Below, piece after piece: positions 8,010-17,260 of a stretch of 48,354 nucleotides of DNA (within the stretch, counting starts at the first letter, position 1; each line of letters begins with the position of its first letter). The position numbers and the translations under genes are program-made. The stretch is from Planctomycetota bacterium (GTDB taxonomy: Bacteria; Planctomycetota; UBA11346). The stretch spans positions 1 to 48,354 of the forward strand of contig JAKLKR010000014.1 of NCBI GenBank assembly GCA_023150565.1. The letters are read 5' to 3'. The notes under the pieces were generated by a model. That model saw only the letters and a list, made by a program, of their open reading frames with translations, ran no database searches and had not been told where the DNA came from.

Positions 8010-9875
8010 TCATGGGGTATGACCACCTATCAGGATGGGCCCGCCCGGGCAGGCGAACAGGCCGGGCAGGTCGCCCAGGCGCAGGGCGGCGGGCAGGAAG
8101 TCCGGGTGGCGCCAGTGGTCGCAGGCGGCGAAGCGGAAGCGGCCGTTCTCCAGGGTGGTGCGCGCCACCAGCGGGCCGCCCAGCACGCGCAGCGCTGCCG
8201 CCAGCGGCGCCGCCGCGCCCATCCCCACCAGCTCCACCGGGCCGGCCGTGGCGGCGGCGCGCAGGGCGAGCAGCGCGCGGTGCAGCCGGCGCAGGAACAG
8301 CGGGCGGTTGTAGCCGTAGGTGTAGGCGGGCACCGCGCGCGGTTCGCGGCTGGGCACCATCGGGTTGCGCTCCAGGGCCGGCTGCCAGGGCTCCACCAGC
8401 CACAGCGGCGCGGGGTCGGCGAGCAGGGCCGCCAGCCACGGCGGCGGCTGCACCGGGTCCGGCGCCGCCGGGGCCAGCACCAGCCGCACGCTCCCGGCGA
8501 CGCCGCCGGTCACCAGGCAGGGGGGCGCCTCGGGGTGGTCGGCGGTCAGCCGCCGCCAGCCGCTGCCGAGGTCCTGGGCGGCGTAGCGCGGCACCCCCGC
8601 CGGCGCGCCGATGGCGAGCAGGATGCGCCAGCCGGCGGCCTGGGCGTGCGGGCTGGCGGACAGGCGGGTGCGCGCGTCCTCGCCCCACCAGCGCAGGATG
8701 GCCTGTTCGCCGCCGGCCGGACGCGGCTCGCCGGCATCCCAGGCGCTGAGTCCGGCCGGCGGCAGGCGGCGGCGCGGGATCTCCGCCGGCGGCTCCCCCA
8801 GCCGCAGGTGGCGGGCCATGAAGCGGTACATGGCCTGGCGCGCCGGCTGGTTGAAGTTGTGGGGGAACTGCGGGAAGCGGTGCAGCTCCAGGCGGTCCTC
8901 GGCGCCGTGCAGGGCGTAGAGCCGGCGCAGCTGCGGGAAGCCGTCCGCGGGCATGGTGCGCGTCCAGTCGTCGGCGGTGGTCAGGCCGAGGGCGCGCGGG
9001 GCGGCGAGCGCCGCCAGCTCGACGTTGCCGGTGGCGATGCGCAGCAGGCTGGCGTTCTCGCAGGTGCAGCCGCCCTGCATGCCGGTGCTCACCATCACCG
9101 CCGGGAACAGTGCGCGCGGCCGCGGATCGAGGGCGCCGAGCAGGAAGGTCTGGGTGCCGCCGCCGCTCTCGCCGGTGACGCCGATGCGCGCCGGGTCGAC
9201 CCCGGGCTGGGCGCACAGCAGGTCGAGGGCGCGGATGGCGTTCCAGGCCTGGATGCCGACCACGTTCTGGGCCAGGCCCTCGGCGCGGGCGCCGAACAGG
9301 TGCCAGGATCCGTCGTCGTCGCCGCGCTCGTCCGCGCAGCGGTAGAAGCGGTGGGCGACGGCGTAGGGGATCTGCGCGCTCTCGGCGCAGCCGAGCATGT
9401 CGATCTGCAGCACCACGCAGCCCAGGCGGGCGAGGTGGATGCAGCGCGCCTGGATCGGGTTGCGCCCGCCGTCGGGGTCGCTCTCGGCGCCGCTGGCGAG
9501 CTCGCGCGCGATGCCCTCGTCGCCGTGGTCCATGAAGCGTCCGGCGCCCTCGCACGGGACGTTCCAGTGCCCGTGCGGGCTGAGCACCCCGGCCAGCGGC
9601 CCGCCGGCCGCGGCCGGGCGGTAGAGGTTGCCGGTGACGGTGAAGCCGGGGAAGGAGGTGAAACGCACCCCCGCCACCGCCACCCCGTCGTGCACCCCGC
9701 GCGGGCGCAGCACCGCGTCGAGCGGAGTGCGCGTCGGCCACGGCCACAGGCCAAGCGCCAGGCGCACCTGCCGGCGCAACGCTGCCGCGCGCCGGCGCCA
9801 GGCTGCGCGGTCGGCGGGCGGTGCGAACGGGAAGTGGCCGTGGAGCGTGATCAGGGCGGGATCGCCGTCATCCAT
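8010..9875 (-). CDS. Alpha/beta hydrolase, acetyl-xylan-esterase-like, two-part protein
   Basis: A 621-residue protein without a recognisable signal peptide. The N-terminal half is an alpha/beta hydrolase: VLSPHGHWN on the oxyanion side, LQIDMLGCAES, and a nucleophile motif TGESGGGTQT around residue 237, the form common in large acetyl-esterase and cephalosporin-deacetylase relatives. HRFPQFPHNFNQP probably supplies the catalytic His. The C-terminal half (from about 390) resembles a second, degenerate hydrolase-like domain; PVELVGMGAAAPLAAA is placed like a nucleophile elbow but lacks Ser. Start ATG 9875 gives MDDGDPALITLHG. It sits 68 bases after the GH71/GH99-like lipoprotein gene, on the same strand, which suggests removal of acyl groups from the same polysaccharide. 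Confidence 0.8.
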   Translation of the reverse strand: MDDGDPALITLHGHFPFAPPADRAAWRRRAAALRRQVRLALGLWPWPTRTPLDAVLRPRGVHDGVAVAGVRFTSFPGFTVTGNLYRPAAAGGPLAGVLSPHGHWNVPCEGAGRFMDHGDEGIARELASGAESDPDGGRNPIQARCIHLARLGCVVLQIDMLGCAESAQIPYAVAHRFYRCADERGDDDGSWHLFGARAEGLAQNVVGIQAWNAIRALDLLCAQPGVDPARIGVTGESGGGTQTFLLGALDPRPRALFPAVMVSTGMQGGCTCENASLLRIATGNVELAALAAPRALGLTTADDWTRTMPADGFPQLRRLYALHGAEDRLELHRFPQFPHNFNQPARQAMYRFMARHLRLGEPPAEIPRRRLPPAGLSAWDAGEPRPAGGEQAILRWWGEDARTRLSASPHAQAAGWRILLAIGAPAGVPRYAAQDLGSGWRRLTADHPEAPPCLVTGGVAGSVRLVLAPAAPDPVQPPPWLAALLADPAPLWLVEPWQPALERNPMVPSREPRAVPAYTYGYNRPLFLRRLHRALLALRAAATAGPVELVGMGAAAPLAAALRVLGGPLVARTTLENGRFRFAACDHWRHPDFLPAALRLGDLPGLFACPGGPILIGGHTP

Positions 9876-9943
9876 GCCGGCAGTCTACCACCGTTCCGGT
9901 CGTCGGGCATGTGCCGGGGCGATCAGCCGCTGTCCCCGATCGC

Positions 9944-12670
9944 TCAGGGCGGCGGCTCGGCCCAGCCCAGCACCGCGAGGTCGGCGAGGGCGCCGGCGAA
10001 GCCGTTCTCGGCCGCGCCCAGGGTGACGGTGCAGTTGCCGTGCACCTGGCTGGCGGGGGCGGCGGCCTCGCCCGCCAGGCGGCCGTCCTGCCACAGGCGC
10101 AGACGGGTGCCGTCGTAGACCGCGCGCAGGGCGGTCCAGGCCCCGGGCTCCAGGGCGCGGTCGCCGGCCACCCGCACCGCCGGGGTGCCGTGGCCGTCGC
10201 GCCAGACCTCGGCGCGGCCGTCGGCGCGCAGGCGCAGGTTCAGGCCGGTGGCCCAGCCCTTGCGCGTGACCACCGCCTGGTCGCCGGCGGGTGCGGCCGC
10301 CGGGCGCAGCGCCAGGGCAAGGGTGCAGGGGCCGAGCGGCCACACCCGTCGCGGCAGGCCCACCGCGCTGCGCCCGTCGAGGTGCAGGCAGGGGCGGCCG
10401 TCGGGGCCGTCGGCGGCCAGCAGGCGGGCCTGGGCGGGGGCGCGCAGGGCGGCCAGCGGACGGTCGCCGGCCAGGTCGGCGCCGTCGGCGGCCAGCGACC
10501 AGCGCGCCGCGCGCAGCGCCGCCGGATGCACCAGGGCCTCGACCGCCGCCTGCGGGCGCGGCGCCGGCAGCAGCCAGCCGTCGCAGCCGAGGGTGCCGCT
10601 GGCGTCGGCGGTGAGGTCGAGGCTGGTGGCGGAATCGATCACCGTGGCCGGACGCGGGGCGCCGGCCCACGGCGCCAGCACCGGCGACCACAGCACCCGG
10701 CCCGTTTGCAGCTCGACCCGTGCGCACCAGCGGTCGCCGGGGCGGCCGGGGCCGCAGCGCAGGGCGGCCTCATAGGTGCGCGCATCGGCGCACGGCGCCA
10801 CTCCGCGCGGATCGTAGTCGGCGCGCACGATGGCGGTGGCGGCCGGGCTGCCGCAGGTGGCGCTGCCGCCGGCGGCCAGCCGGGCCAGGTCGAGGACCTG
10901 GGCCGGCTGCCCGTCGATCTGCACCCGCACCACCGTCGCCGGGGTGGTGGCGAGGGTCACGGTGAGGGCGTTCCAGTCGTGCTCGTGGCGCAGGTCGAAG
11001 CCGGACGCGCTCCATGCGCCGGGTTTCAGGCCGCCGCGGCGGTCGGCCGCCACCAGCGCGCCGTCGGCCACGCTCAGACGCAGGCGGTGCGGGCGGAAGG
11101 TGGGGATGGCGAGGTGCAGCAGGGCCGGGCTGGTGGCGGCGCCGGCCGGGGCGAACCCGGCCAGGCAGCGGTCGTTGCGCCACAGGGTGGCGCTGCGCAC
11201 CGCTTCGCCCACGTCCAGGTCGAGGCGGGCGCGCAGGGCGTCGCCGTCCTCGCCCAGGCGCAGGCGCGCCTGGCCGGGGGCGCAGGCGTCGAGCGCGGTC
11301 ACCACCGTGCTGGCGTCCTCCAGCCAGCCGGTGGCGGGCAGGATCGCCGGCAGGACGGCGGGCGTACCGGCCTGGCCGTCCCGGCGCACGCGCAGCACCG
11401 GGGTCCAGGCCGCGGCGGCGGCCAGGCCGGTGGTGGGGATGCGCCATTCCGCCCGCGCCCAGCCGTCGGCGGCGAGGGCGCGCTCGGGCAGTCCGGCCAG
11501 GCGCGCGCCGTCCGGACCCTGCAGCCAGCCGTCCACCGCCAGGGTACCGCGTTCGCGCCCGGGCAGGCTGGCGATCTCGATGCGCAGGTCGCTGCCCACC
11601 ATCTCCTCGCGCCGGTAGGCGGCGAGCACGCGCGCCTGCGCCGGCGGCTCCTGCCCGCGCCAGCGCGCCAGCGCGGCGGCGCACAGCGCCAGCTTGCCAC
11701 CGCCGCCGATCGCGGTGGGCATCAGGCTGGTCTCGTCGTGGTCGTTCCAGGTGCACAGGTGGACCCAGGCGTCGCGCTGCGGATCGAGCGCCTGGGCGCA
11801 TTCCCACAGCACGTCGAGACCGCGGAAGGGCTGGTGGAAGTCGTTGCGCCCGTTCAGCCAGCCGCCCAGGTAGCCGGGCCACAGGGCGGGCATCCACGGC
11901 CGGCCGGCGGCGGCGCTGGCGGCGCCCAGGCGCCGGAAACGCTCGCCGGTGGACAGCGCCGGGGCGCCGGCAGCCGGTCGGTGGGGATAGGCGGCGAACA
12001 CGTAGAGCAGGTCGAAGACCGCGGCGTACTCCGCCACCTTGGCATCCTCGATCTGGCCGAAGCCGCCGCCGAGATCGCCGAGCAGGTAGGGGTCCAGGCC
12101 CTGGGCGCGCAGGCGTTCGCGGATGCCGCGCCACTGCTCCGGGCTGCGCCCGAGGGCGGAATAGGTGGCGAACAGCGGCCGGCCGCCCACCCGCGGGTAG
12201 TTGGGATGGGCGGCGAACAGCGCGGCCATGCGCGCGATCTCCTCCGCCTGCCAGTCGAGGTCGCCATGCCCGCCATCGAGGCAGGCGGCGACCAGGAAGC
12301 CGGTGCCCTCCGCCGCGGTGAGCATGCCGGCCACGCCGTCGGCGAAGGCGGTGGGCTTGGGCCGCGGGCCTCCCACCACGTCGACCAGGAAGCCGTCGAT
12401 GCCGGCGGCCTGGGCGGCGGCGAACTCGGCACGCAGGTCGGGCAGGGCGGCGGCGGAGGGCTGGTCCCAGAAGCCGCGCGCGGTGTGGGCGGTGCGCGCC
12501 GGGTCGTACCACGGCACGTAGTGCGCCCAGGCCATGCGCCGCTGCGGCGAGCAGGTGTCGCCGGGGGCGGTGGCGGCGGCAGTGGCGGCAGCAGCCGGTG
12601 CCGGGGCTTCAGGCCCGCGGCAGGCGCACAGCAGCAGGACGGTGGCGGCCAGGGCGAGGATCCAGGGCAT
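9944..12670 (-). CDS. GH71/GH99-like lipoprotein with C-terminal LamG domain
   Basis: About 908 residues. The product opens MPWILALAATVLLLCAC, a lipoprotein signal with Cys after LCA, so it is probably tethered in the envelope. The catalytic part begins MAWAHYVPWYDP and continues FLVDVVGGPRP, VAACLDGGHGD, PYLLGDLGGGF and WVHLCTWNDHDE, typical of the GH71/GH99-like TIM-barrel group (endo-alpha-glucanase or endo-alpha-mannanase type). Beta-rich domains follow, then a concanavalin-like LamG domain at the C-terminus (TRKGWATGLNLRLRADGRAE). ATG 12670 has GGAG six bases upstream. A GTG at 12706 would overlap the stop of the preceding SGNH gene as GTGA and add 12 residues; I prefer the ATG. The sugar linkage cannot be told from sequence. 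Confidence 0.78.
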   Translation of the reverse strand: MPWILALAATVLLLCACRGPEAPAPAAAATAAATAPGDTCSPQRRMAWAHYVPWYDPARTAHTARGFWDQPSAAALPDLRAEFAAAQAAGIDGFLVDVVGGPRPKPTAFADGVAGMLTAAEGTGFLVAACLDGGHGDLDWQAEEIARMAALFAAHPNYPRVGGRPLFATYSALGRSPEQWRGIRERLRAQGLDPYLLGDLGGGFGQIEDAKVAEYAAVFDLLYVFAAYPHRPAAGAPALSTGERFRRLGAASAAAGRPWMPALWPGYLGGWLNGRNDFHQPFRGLDVLWECAQALDPQRDAWVHLCTWNDHDETSLMPTAIGGGGKLALCAAALARWRGQEPPAQARVLAAYRREEMVGSDLRIEIASLPGRERGTLAVDGWLQGPDGARLAGLPERALAADGWARAEWRIPTTGLAAAAAWTPVLRVRRDGQAGTPAVLPAILPATGWLEDASTVVTALDACAPGQARLRLGEDGDALRARLDLDVGEAVRSATLWRNDRCLAGFAPAGAATSPALLHLAIPTFRPHRLRLSVADGALVAADRRGGLKPGAWSASGFDLRHEHDWNALTVTLATTPATVVRVQIDGQPAQVLDLARLAAGGSATCGSPAATAIVRADYDPRGVAPCADARTYEAALRCGPGRPGDRWCARVELQTGRVLWSPVLAPWAGAPRPATVIDSATSLDLTADASGTLGCDGWLLPAPRPQAAVEALVHPAALRAARWSLAADGADLAGDRPLAALRAPAQARLLAADGPDGRPCLHLDGRSAVGLPRRVWPLGPCTLALALRPAAAPAGDQAVVTRKGWATGLNLRLRADGRAEVWRDGHGTPAVRVAGDRALEPGAWTALRAVYDGTRLRLWQDGRLAGEAAAPASQVHGNCTVTLGAAENGFAGALADLAVLGWAEPPP

Positions 12671-12702
12671 GGGGGCTCCAGGGTGACGGTGGCGCGGCCT
12701 GG

Positions 12703-14349
12703 TCACGGCGTCGGCAGTCCAGGGAGGACGGCCTGCACCGCGTCGGCATCGACCAGGCGCAGCGCCAGCAGGTGGCCCTGGCTGCCGGCGTGGACCTTGG
12801 CCACCAGGTGGTTGTCACCCGGCCGCAGGTCGAGGTCGCACGCCAGGTCGGCGGCGGGATTGCCGTGGTGGCGGTCGACGCGCAGGACCTCGCGCCCGTT
12901 CAGCCACAGGATGCCGTAGTAGTCGAGGTTGAGGCGGGCGGCGACGCGCCCGCCGGCGGCGCTGCGCAGCACGGTCCAGGCGTAGGTCACGCCGCGGGTG
13001 GGCGAGCGGCTGGCGGCGCCGAGGTCGAGCACCAGGGCGCCGCCGTCCAGCGGCCGCCACTGCTCCGGCAGCACGGGCTGACGGCCGGGCAGGGCGTCCT
13101 CGGGCGGGAAGGGCTGCACCAGCGCGGCGGTGGGGCCCGGGGCGCGCCAGTCCGCCGCCAGATCGCCGTAGGGGCCGGACCACCGCCAGCGTCCGGCATC
13201 CACCGCCCCCCAGCGCAGGCCCGCCAGGCGTTCCGGCGTCCACCCGCCCGGGGCGGCCGTCGGGCCGTCGGCGGCGCCGCCCGCCAGCACCGCGCCCACC
13301 GCCACCCCCGACCCGCCCAGGCCGCCCGCCGGCACCACCAGGCGCAGCAGGTGCTCGCCGGGCGCCAGGTCGTCGGCCAGGCGCAGCACGGCGAAGCCGC
13401 GGCGCAGGTTGCAGGGCTGCAGCTGCGGCTCGCCGCCGTCGATCGACCAGGCGAGGATGCCCGCCGCAGGGTCGAGGTGGACGAGCAGGCCGAGGGCGGT
13501 GCCCTGCACCGGGATGGTCAGCACCGCGCCCTCCGCCTGCGCCACCGCCGCGCCGGGAAAGAAGCGGCTCCACCAGCCGGCGACAGTGGGCACCGTGCGC
13601 CAGCCCGGCCCTGGTCGGGGCAACGGCACCACCCGGCCGTCGGCCAGCAGCGGACGTTCCGCCAGCGGCGGCGGCAGCGGCGGCAGCGCCCCCGGCCCGG
13701 CGCCGCCGATGGTGGCATCGAGGGCCTCGGCGATGAGGCGGGCGTACAGCGCATGCCCGGCCGGGGTCGGGTGCACGTCGTCGCCGAAGAGGTCCTCCCA
13801 GCGCTGCGGGCCGGCGGCGCAGCGCTCCACCAGCGGCCGGTGCAGGTCGATGAAGGTCAGGCCGTAGTGGGCGGCCAGGCGGCGGTGCGCGCTGACCATG
13901 TCCAGCGGCCGCTTGCGGTCGGCGGCCTCCAGCACCACCACCGCCGGGCGGCTGGGCAGCTGCAGGATGCGCCGCAGCAGGCTCTCCAGCGTCCAGCGCG
14001 CCTGCGGGGTGTCGCTGGCGCCGTCGTTGACGGTGAACTCCAGCAGCACCAGGTCGGGTCGCGCGGCGGCGATGTCGGTGTCGCAGCGGAACAGGCCGTA
14101 CCAGCTGCCGGTGCCGCTGATGCCGGCGTTGTGCACGGCCACCGCCGCCTGGGGGAAGCGCTGGCGCAGCCAGGGCGCGATCCAGCCCTCGCCCGCCTGG
14201 GTGATCGAGCCGCCCACCGCCACCACCCGCAGCGGGCCGCCGGCGGCGGCCCTGGCCCACACCCGCGCCAGGGCGGGGTCGGTCTCGGCCCCGGCCAGGG
14301 CCGCGCCCAGCGCGATCAGCGCGAGGGCGGTACGGGCGAGCGGGCTCAT
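12703..14349 (-). CDS. Secreted SGNH/GDSL-type esterase
   Basis: A 548-residue exported hydrolase, probably removing acyl groups from polysaccharide. The signal peptide is MSPLARTALALIALGAALAGAE. All SGNH blocks are visible: VAVGGSITQ (nucleophile Ser), GISGTGSW (Gly), LLEFTVNDGASD (Asn), and DDVHPTPAGH (Asp and His). After the roughly 210-residue catalytic domain come beta-rich carbohydrate-binding-like domains, the last ending in GDNHLVAKVHAGSQG. The ATG overlaps the stop of the upstream GH gene as ATGA (14346-14349), which implies translational coupling and the same operon. Confidence 0.85.
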   Translation of the reverse strand: MSPLARTALALIALGAALAGAETDPALARVWARAAAGGPLRVVAVGGSITQAGEGWIAPWLRQRFPQAAVAVHNAGISGTGSWYGLFRCDTDIAAARPDLVLLEFTVNDGASDTPQARWTLESLLRRILQLPSRPAVVVLEAADRKRPLDMVSAHRRLAAHYGLTFIDLHRPLVERCAAGPQRWEDLFGDDVHPTPAGHALYARLIAEALDATIGGAGPGALPPLPPPLAERPLLADGRVVPLPRPGPGWRTVPTVAGWWSRFFPGAAVAQAEGAVLTIPVQGTALGLLVHLDPAAGILAWSIDGGEPQLQPCNLRRGFAVLRLADDLAPGEHLLRLVVPAGGLGGSGVAVGAVLAGGAADGPTAAPGGWTPERLAGLRWGAVDAGRWRWSGPYGDLAADWRAPGPTAALVQPFPPEDALPGRQPVLPEQWRPLDGGALVLDLGAASRSPTRGVTYAWTVLRSAAGGRVAARLNLDYYGILWLNGREVLRVDRHHGNPAADLACDLDLRPGDNHLVAKVHAGSQGHLLALRLVDADAVQAVLPGLPTP

Positions 14350-17252
14350 GGCCGGGCCGCTCCGCCGCGCGCCAGGCGGGCGATCGCGGCCGGATCGAGG
14401 GCGGTGCCGACCATCTCGATGCCGGCGAGGAAGCCGATGCAGGGCGGGGCGTCTGCCGCCAGCGGCCGGAAGCCGAAGCCGGGACGGGAATGGCTGCGCT
14501 GGTAGCCGGGCACCGGCACCGGTCCCTCGCCGGCCGGCGCGCCGTCGAGGAAGATGCGCAGGCGGGCGAGGTCGTAGCTCACCACCACGTGGTTCCAGCC
14601 GGGGTGCAGCGGGCGATCCGCCAGCGCCTCGCCCTGCGACGCGCCGGCCTGGCGGCGGGCGGCGATGCGGCCGTCGGGGCGCAGTTCGATGCGCAGGGCG
14701 TCGGTGACCACCCCCTGCCAGTCGTCGCCGTCCCAGGCCAGCAGCACCGGCCCCGGCGGCAGGGCGTCCACCCGCACGCGCAGACAGCACGTATAGGCGC
14801 CGTGCGGCATGCTGGCGGAGCGTACCGCGATGCGCCCGCCGGCGCAGCGCAGGCAGGGCCCGCCGGCGCCGTCGTCGGCCCAGGCGATGGCGCCTTCCAG
14901 CCAGGCGCGCCCGCGCTGGTGCGCGCTGCCGCCGTGGTTGAGCAGCGGGCCGGCGCCCTCGTCGCAGGCGATGCGCCAGCGCGGCAGCAGGCGGGCGGGG
15001 ACGGCGGCGGCGAGCACGTCGGCGGCGGTGAAGGGGTTGCGCGGGCCGCTGCTGGCCGAGCTGATGAAGTCCTCGGCGGTGCCGCGGGTGCGGATCAGGG
15101 GCAGGGGGACCGCCTCCGCGCCGTCCGCGGCACGGCGCACCACCGCCAGCGGCGGCGAATAGGCCAGCGTGCCGCGTTCGCTCAGGGCCCAGGCGTGGAC
15201 ATAGCGCGTCTCGTCCTCGAACCGGCTGATGGGCAGGAAGCGCAGCCCCTCGCCGACCGCCGGCAGGGCGTGCTCCTGGTTGGCCTCGACCGCATCCAGG
15301 GTCAGCTCCAGGCGCAGCACCTGGCGCCCGGCGCCTGCGCCGACCACCACCTGCACCGGCGCGGCGGCCAGTGCGGACAGGCTGGCGCGCAGCACGGTCC
15401 GGCCCGCCACCGCCACCTGCACCGCGCTGCCGGCGGCGGCGGTGCAGCGCAGCACCGCCTGGCCGAGGCCGTCCTGCATGCCGTTGGGGGGCGCCTCGCC
15501 GGGGGCGAGGTGGGGGTAGGTCAGGCCCTGCCAGCCGGCGGCCTCCACCGCCTGGTGCGGCTCCACCACCGCCTCGACCCGCCAGTGGTTGGCGTGGCGC
15601 TCGTGGATGACGCCGTCGTCCAGGGTCACGGCCACCGCCAGGCAGCGCTCGCTGCGCAGGCGCAGGAACACCCGCACCCGTCCGGGGCCGATGGCCGCGG
15701 GGGTGTCGTCGGCGCGCACCGCGCCGCGCGCCAGGCGGCCCTCGGCCAGCATCAGCCGGCGCAGGGGGGTGGGTCCACGGTGGTTGAAGCGCAGCGGCAG
15801 CAGCGCCCCGGCGGGGGCGTCGACGGCGTCGGCGGCCAGGCCCAGCTCCAGCTCCGGCTCGACCCGGTCGAGCGCGATAGCATAGGCGGTGAGGAAGCGC
15901 AGCTGGTTGGCGCGCAGGGTGATCGGCGCCAGGCGCAGGCGCTGGTGCAGGATCCGGCTGACGCCGCTGACCGGGTCGACGCGCAGCACCTCGACCAGCG
16001 GCGAGAGCACCTCGGCGCGGCCGAGCAGGGGGGTGGTGTCGAGGCGCAGCTCGGTCACCGCGTCGGCGGTGTCGTCGGGCACCGCCAGGCGGGTGGACAG
16101 GGTGGCCGCCTCGCCGCCGTGCTGGTCGAGCAGGCGCACCCGCACCAGGTAGTCGCCGGACAGCGCGCCGCGCTCGGGCATCACCACCACCTGGAAGGCC
16201 AGTTCGTCGCCGTACAGGGCCTCGGCGTCATAGGCCACCACCACCTGCGGGGTTGCGAAGGGGCTGCGCCCGTCCTCGGCCACGCCGCGCCAGAAGCGCA
16301 GCACGGTGCTGAATCCCCACGGGCTGCGGGTGGAGGGCAGCAGCATGGTCTCGTTGACGTCGTTCCAGGTCACGCAGTCGATCTGGCGGAAGCCGAAGCG
16401 CAGCGCCTGGCGCAGCCCGTCGCGCAGCACGCCGATGCCGCGGTGCGGGCAGTGGATGGCCTGCCAGGCGCGGTTGGCGCTGTCGTAGCCGGGGGCGACG
16501 GCGGGGATGAACAGGTAGCGCCCGGCGAAGGGCCGCAGGCGCTCGACCAGCGCCGCCATCAGGTGGTCGGGCATGTCGCGCGGGCCCCAGGCGTCGCAGC
16601 CGTCCCAGCGCGTGGTCGCGAGGTGGTGCAGCGGCCCCGGTTCGGGGCGGGCGAAGGGCGGCCAGGGGCGGTGGTCGAGGTCCGGGCGGTCGAGCAGCAG
16701 GGTGTCGGACGGGCGCAGCCGGTGCGAGCCGTTGGCCGGCATCAGCAGCACCTCGACCCCGCGCGCGCGGATGAAGGCCCGCGCCTGCTCGATGCGCTCG
16801 TCGTCGTCGCCGCCCGCCCAGGCCACGGCGTAGAAGAAGTGCACCTGCTTCCCCCCGATGCGGAACACGTGCGGATCGTCGCGATGGGCGAGGGCGAAGT
16901 CGGCCATGCGGGCGAAGGCCGGCGCGGGATCGGCGCCCTGGGCGCACCACTGCGGGTTGAGGTAGAACATGCCGCCGCCGGCGGCGCGCACCCGCCGCGC
17001 CGCCTCGTAGGCCTCGTCGGGGGCGTCGCGCAGCAGCTGGAAGCCGTCGATGCCGGCCTCCAGGGCCAGGCGGATGTGCGCCTCGTATTCCGCCACCCCG
17101 CGCAGCACCGGCAGGAAGGGGAAGCAGTCGGTGCCGCCGTGCGCGTGCTCGTTGGCATCGATCTGCAGGGTGCCGCACATCGGCATGTAGTGGGCCCAGA
17201 ACAGCACCGGCAGATCGGCGTGCCCGGGGGCGGGCGGGATGGGGGCGGCCAT
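14346..17252 (-). CDS. GH71/GH99-like protein with C-terminal concanavalin-like domain (paralogue B)
   Basis: A 968-residue paralogue of the next gene upstream. The shared N-terminal barrel shows PVLFWAHYMP, HAHGGTDCFPF, IDGFQLL, RIGGKQVHFFY, DGCDAWGPRDMPDHL, FIPAVAPGYDS and DCVTWNDVNETMLLPSTRSP, the last matching the conserved Asn-Asp/Glu strand of the GH71/GH99-like group. Beta-sandwich domains follow, then a LamG-type domain (GAYTCCLRVRVD, GWNHVVVSYDLARLRIFLDG). Start ATG 17252 lies 8 bases after the paralogue's stop. Unlike its paralogue it has no signal peptide, only MAAPIPPAPGHADLP, so its location is unclear: it may be cytoplasmic or leave by another route. Its stop overlaps the SGNH gene start. 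Confidence 0.8.
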   Translation of the reverse strand: MAAPIPPAPGHADLPVLFWAHYMPMCGTLQIDANEHAHGGTDCFPFLPVLRGVAEYEAHIRLALEAGIDGFQLLRDAPDEAYEAARRVRAAGGGMFYLNPQWCAQGADPAPAFARMADFALAHRDDPHVFRIGGKQVHFFYAVAWAGGDDDERIEQARAFIRARGVEVLLMPANGSHRLRPSDTLLLDRPDLDHRPWPPFARPEPGPLHHLATTRWDGCDAWGPRDMPDHLMAALVERLRPFAGRYLFIPAVAPGYDSANRAWQAIHCPHRGIGVLRDGLRQALRFGFRQIDCVTWNDVNETMLLPSTRSPWGFSTVLRFWRGVAEDGRSPFATPQVVVAYDAEALYGDELAFQVVVMPERGALSGDYLVRVRLLDQHGGEAATLSTRLAVPDDTADAVTELRLDTTPLLGRAEVLSPLVEVLRVDPVSGVSRILHQRLRLAPITLRANQLRFLTAYAIALDRVEPELELGLAADAVDAPAGALLPLRFNHRGPTPLRRLMLAEGRLARGAVRADDTPAAIGPGRVRVFLRLRSERCLAVAVTLDDGVIHERHANHWRVEAVVEPHQAVEAAGWQGLTYPHLAPGEAPPNGMQDGLGQAVLRCTAAAGSAVQVAVAGRTVLRASLSALAAAPVQVVVGAGAGRQVLRLELTLDAVEANQEHALPAVGEGLRFLPISRFEDETRYVHAWALSERGTLAYSPPLAVVRRAADGAEAVPLPLIRTRGTAEDFISSASSGPRNPFTAADVLAAAVPARLLPRWRIACDEGAGPLLNHGGSAHQRGRAWLEGAIAWADDGAGGPCLRCAGGRIAVRSASMPHGAYTCCLRVRVDALPPGPVLLAWDGDDWQGVVTDALRIELRPDGRIAARRQAGASQGEALADRPLHPGWNHVVVSYDLARLRIFLDGAPAGEGPVPVPGYQRSHSRPGFGFRPLAADAPPCIGFLAGIEMVGTALDPAAIARLARGGAARP

Positions 17253-17260
17253 CGCCCGGC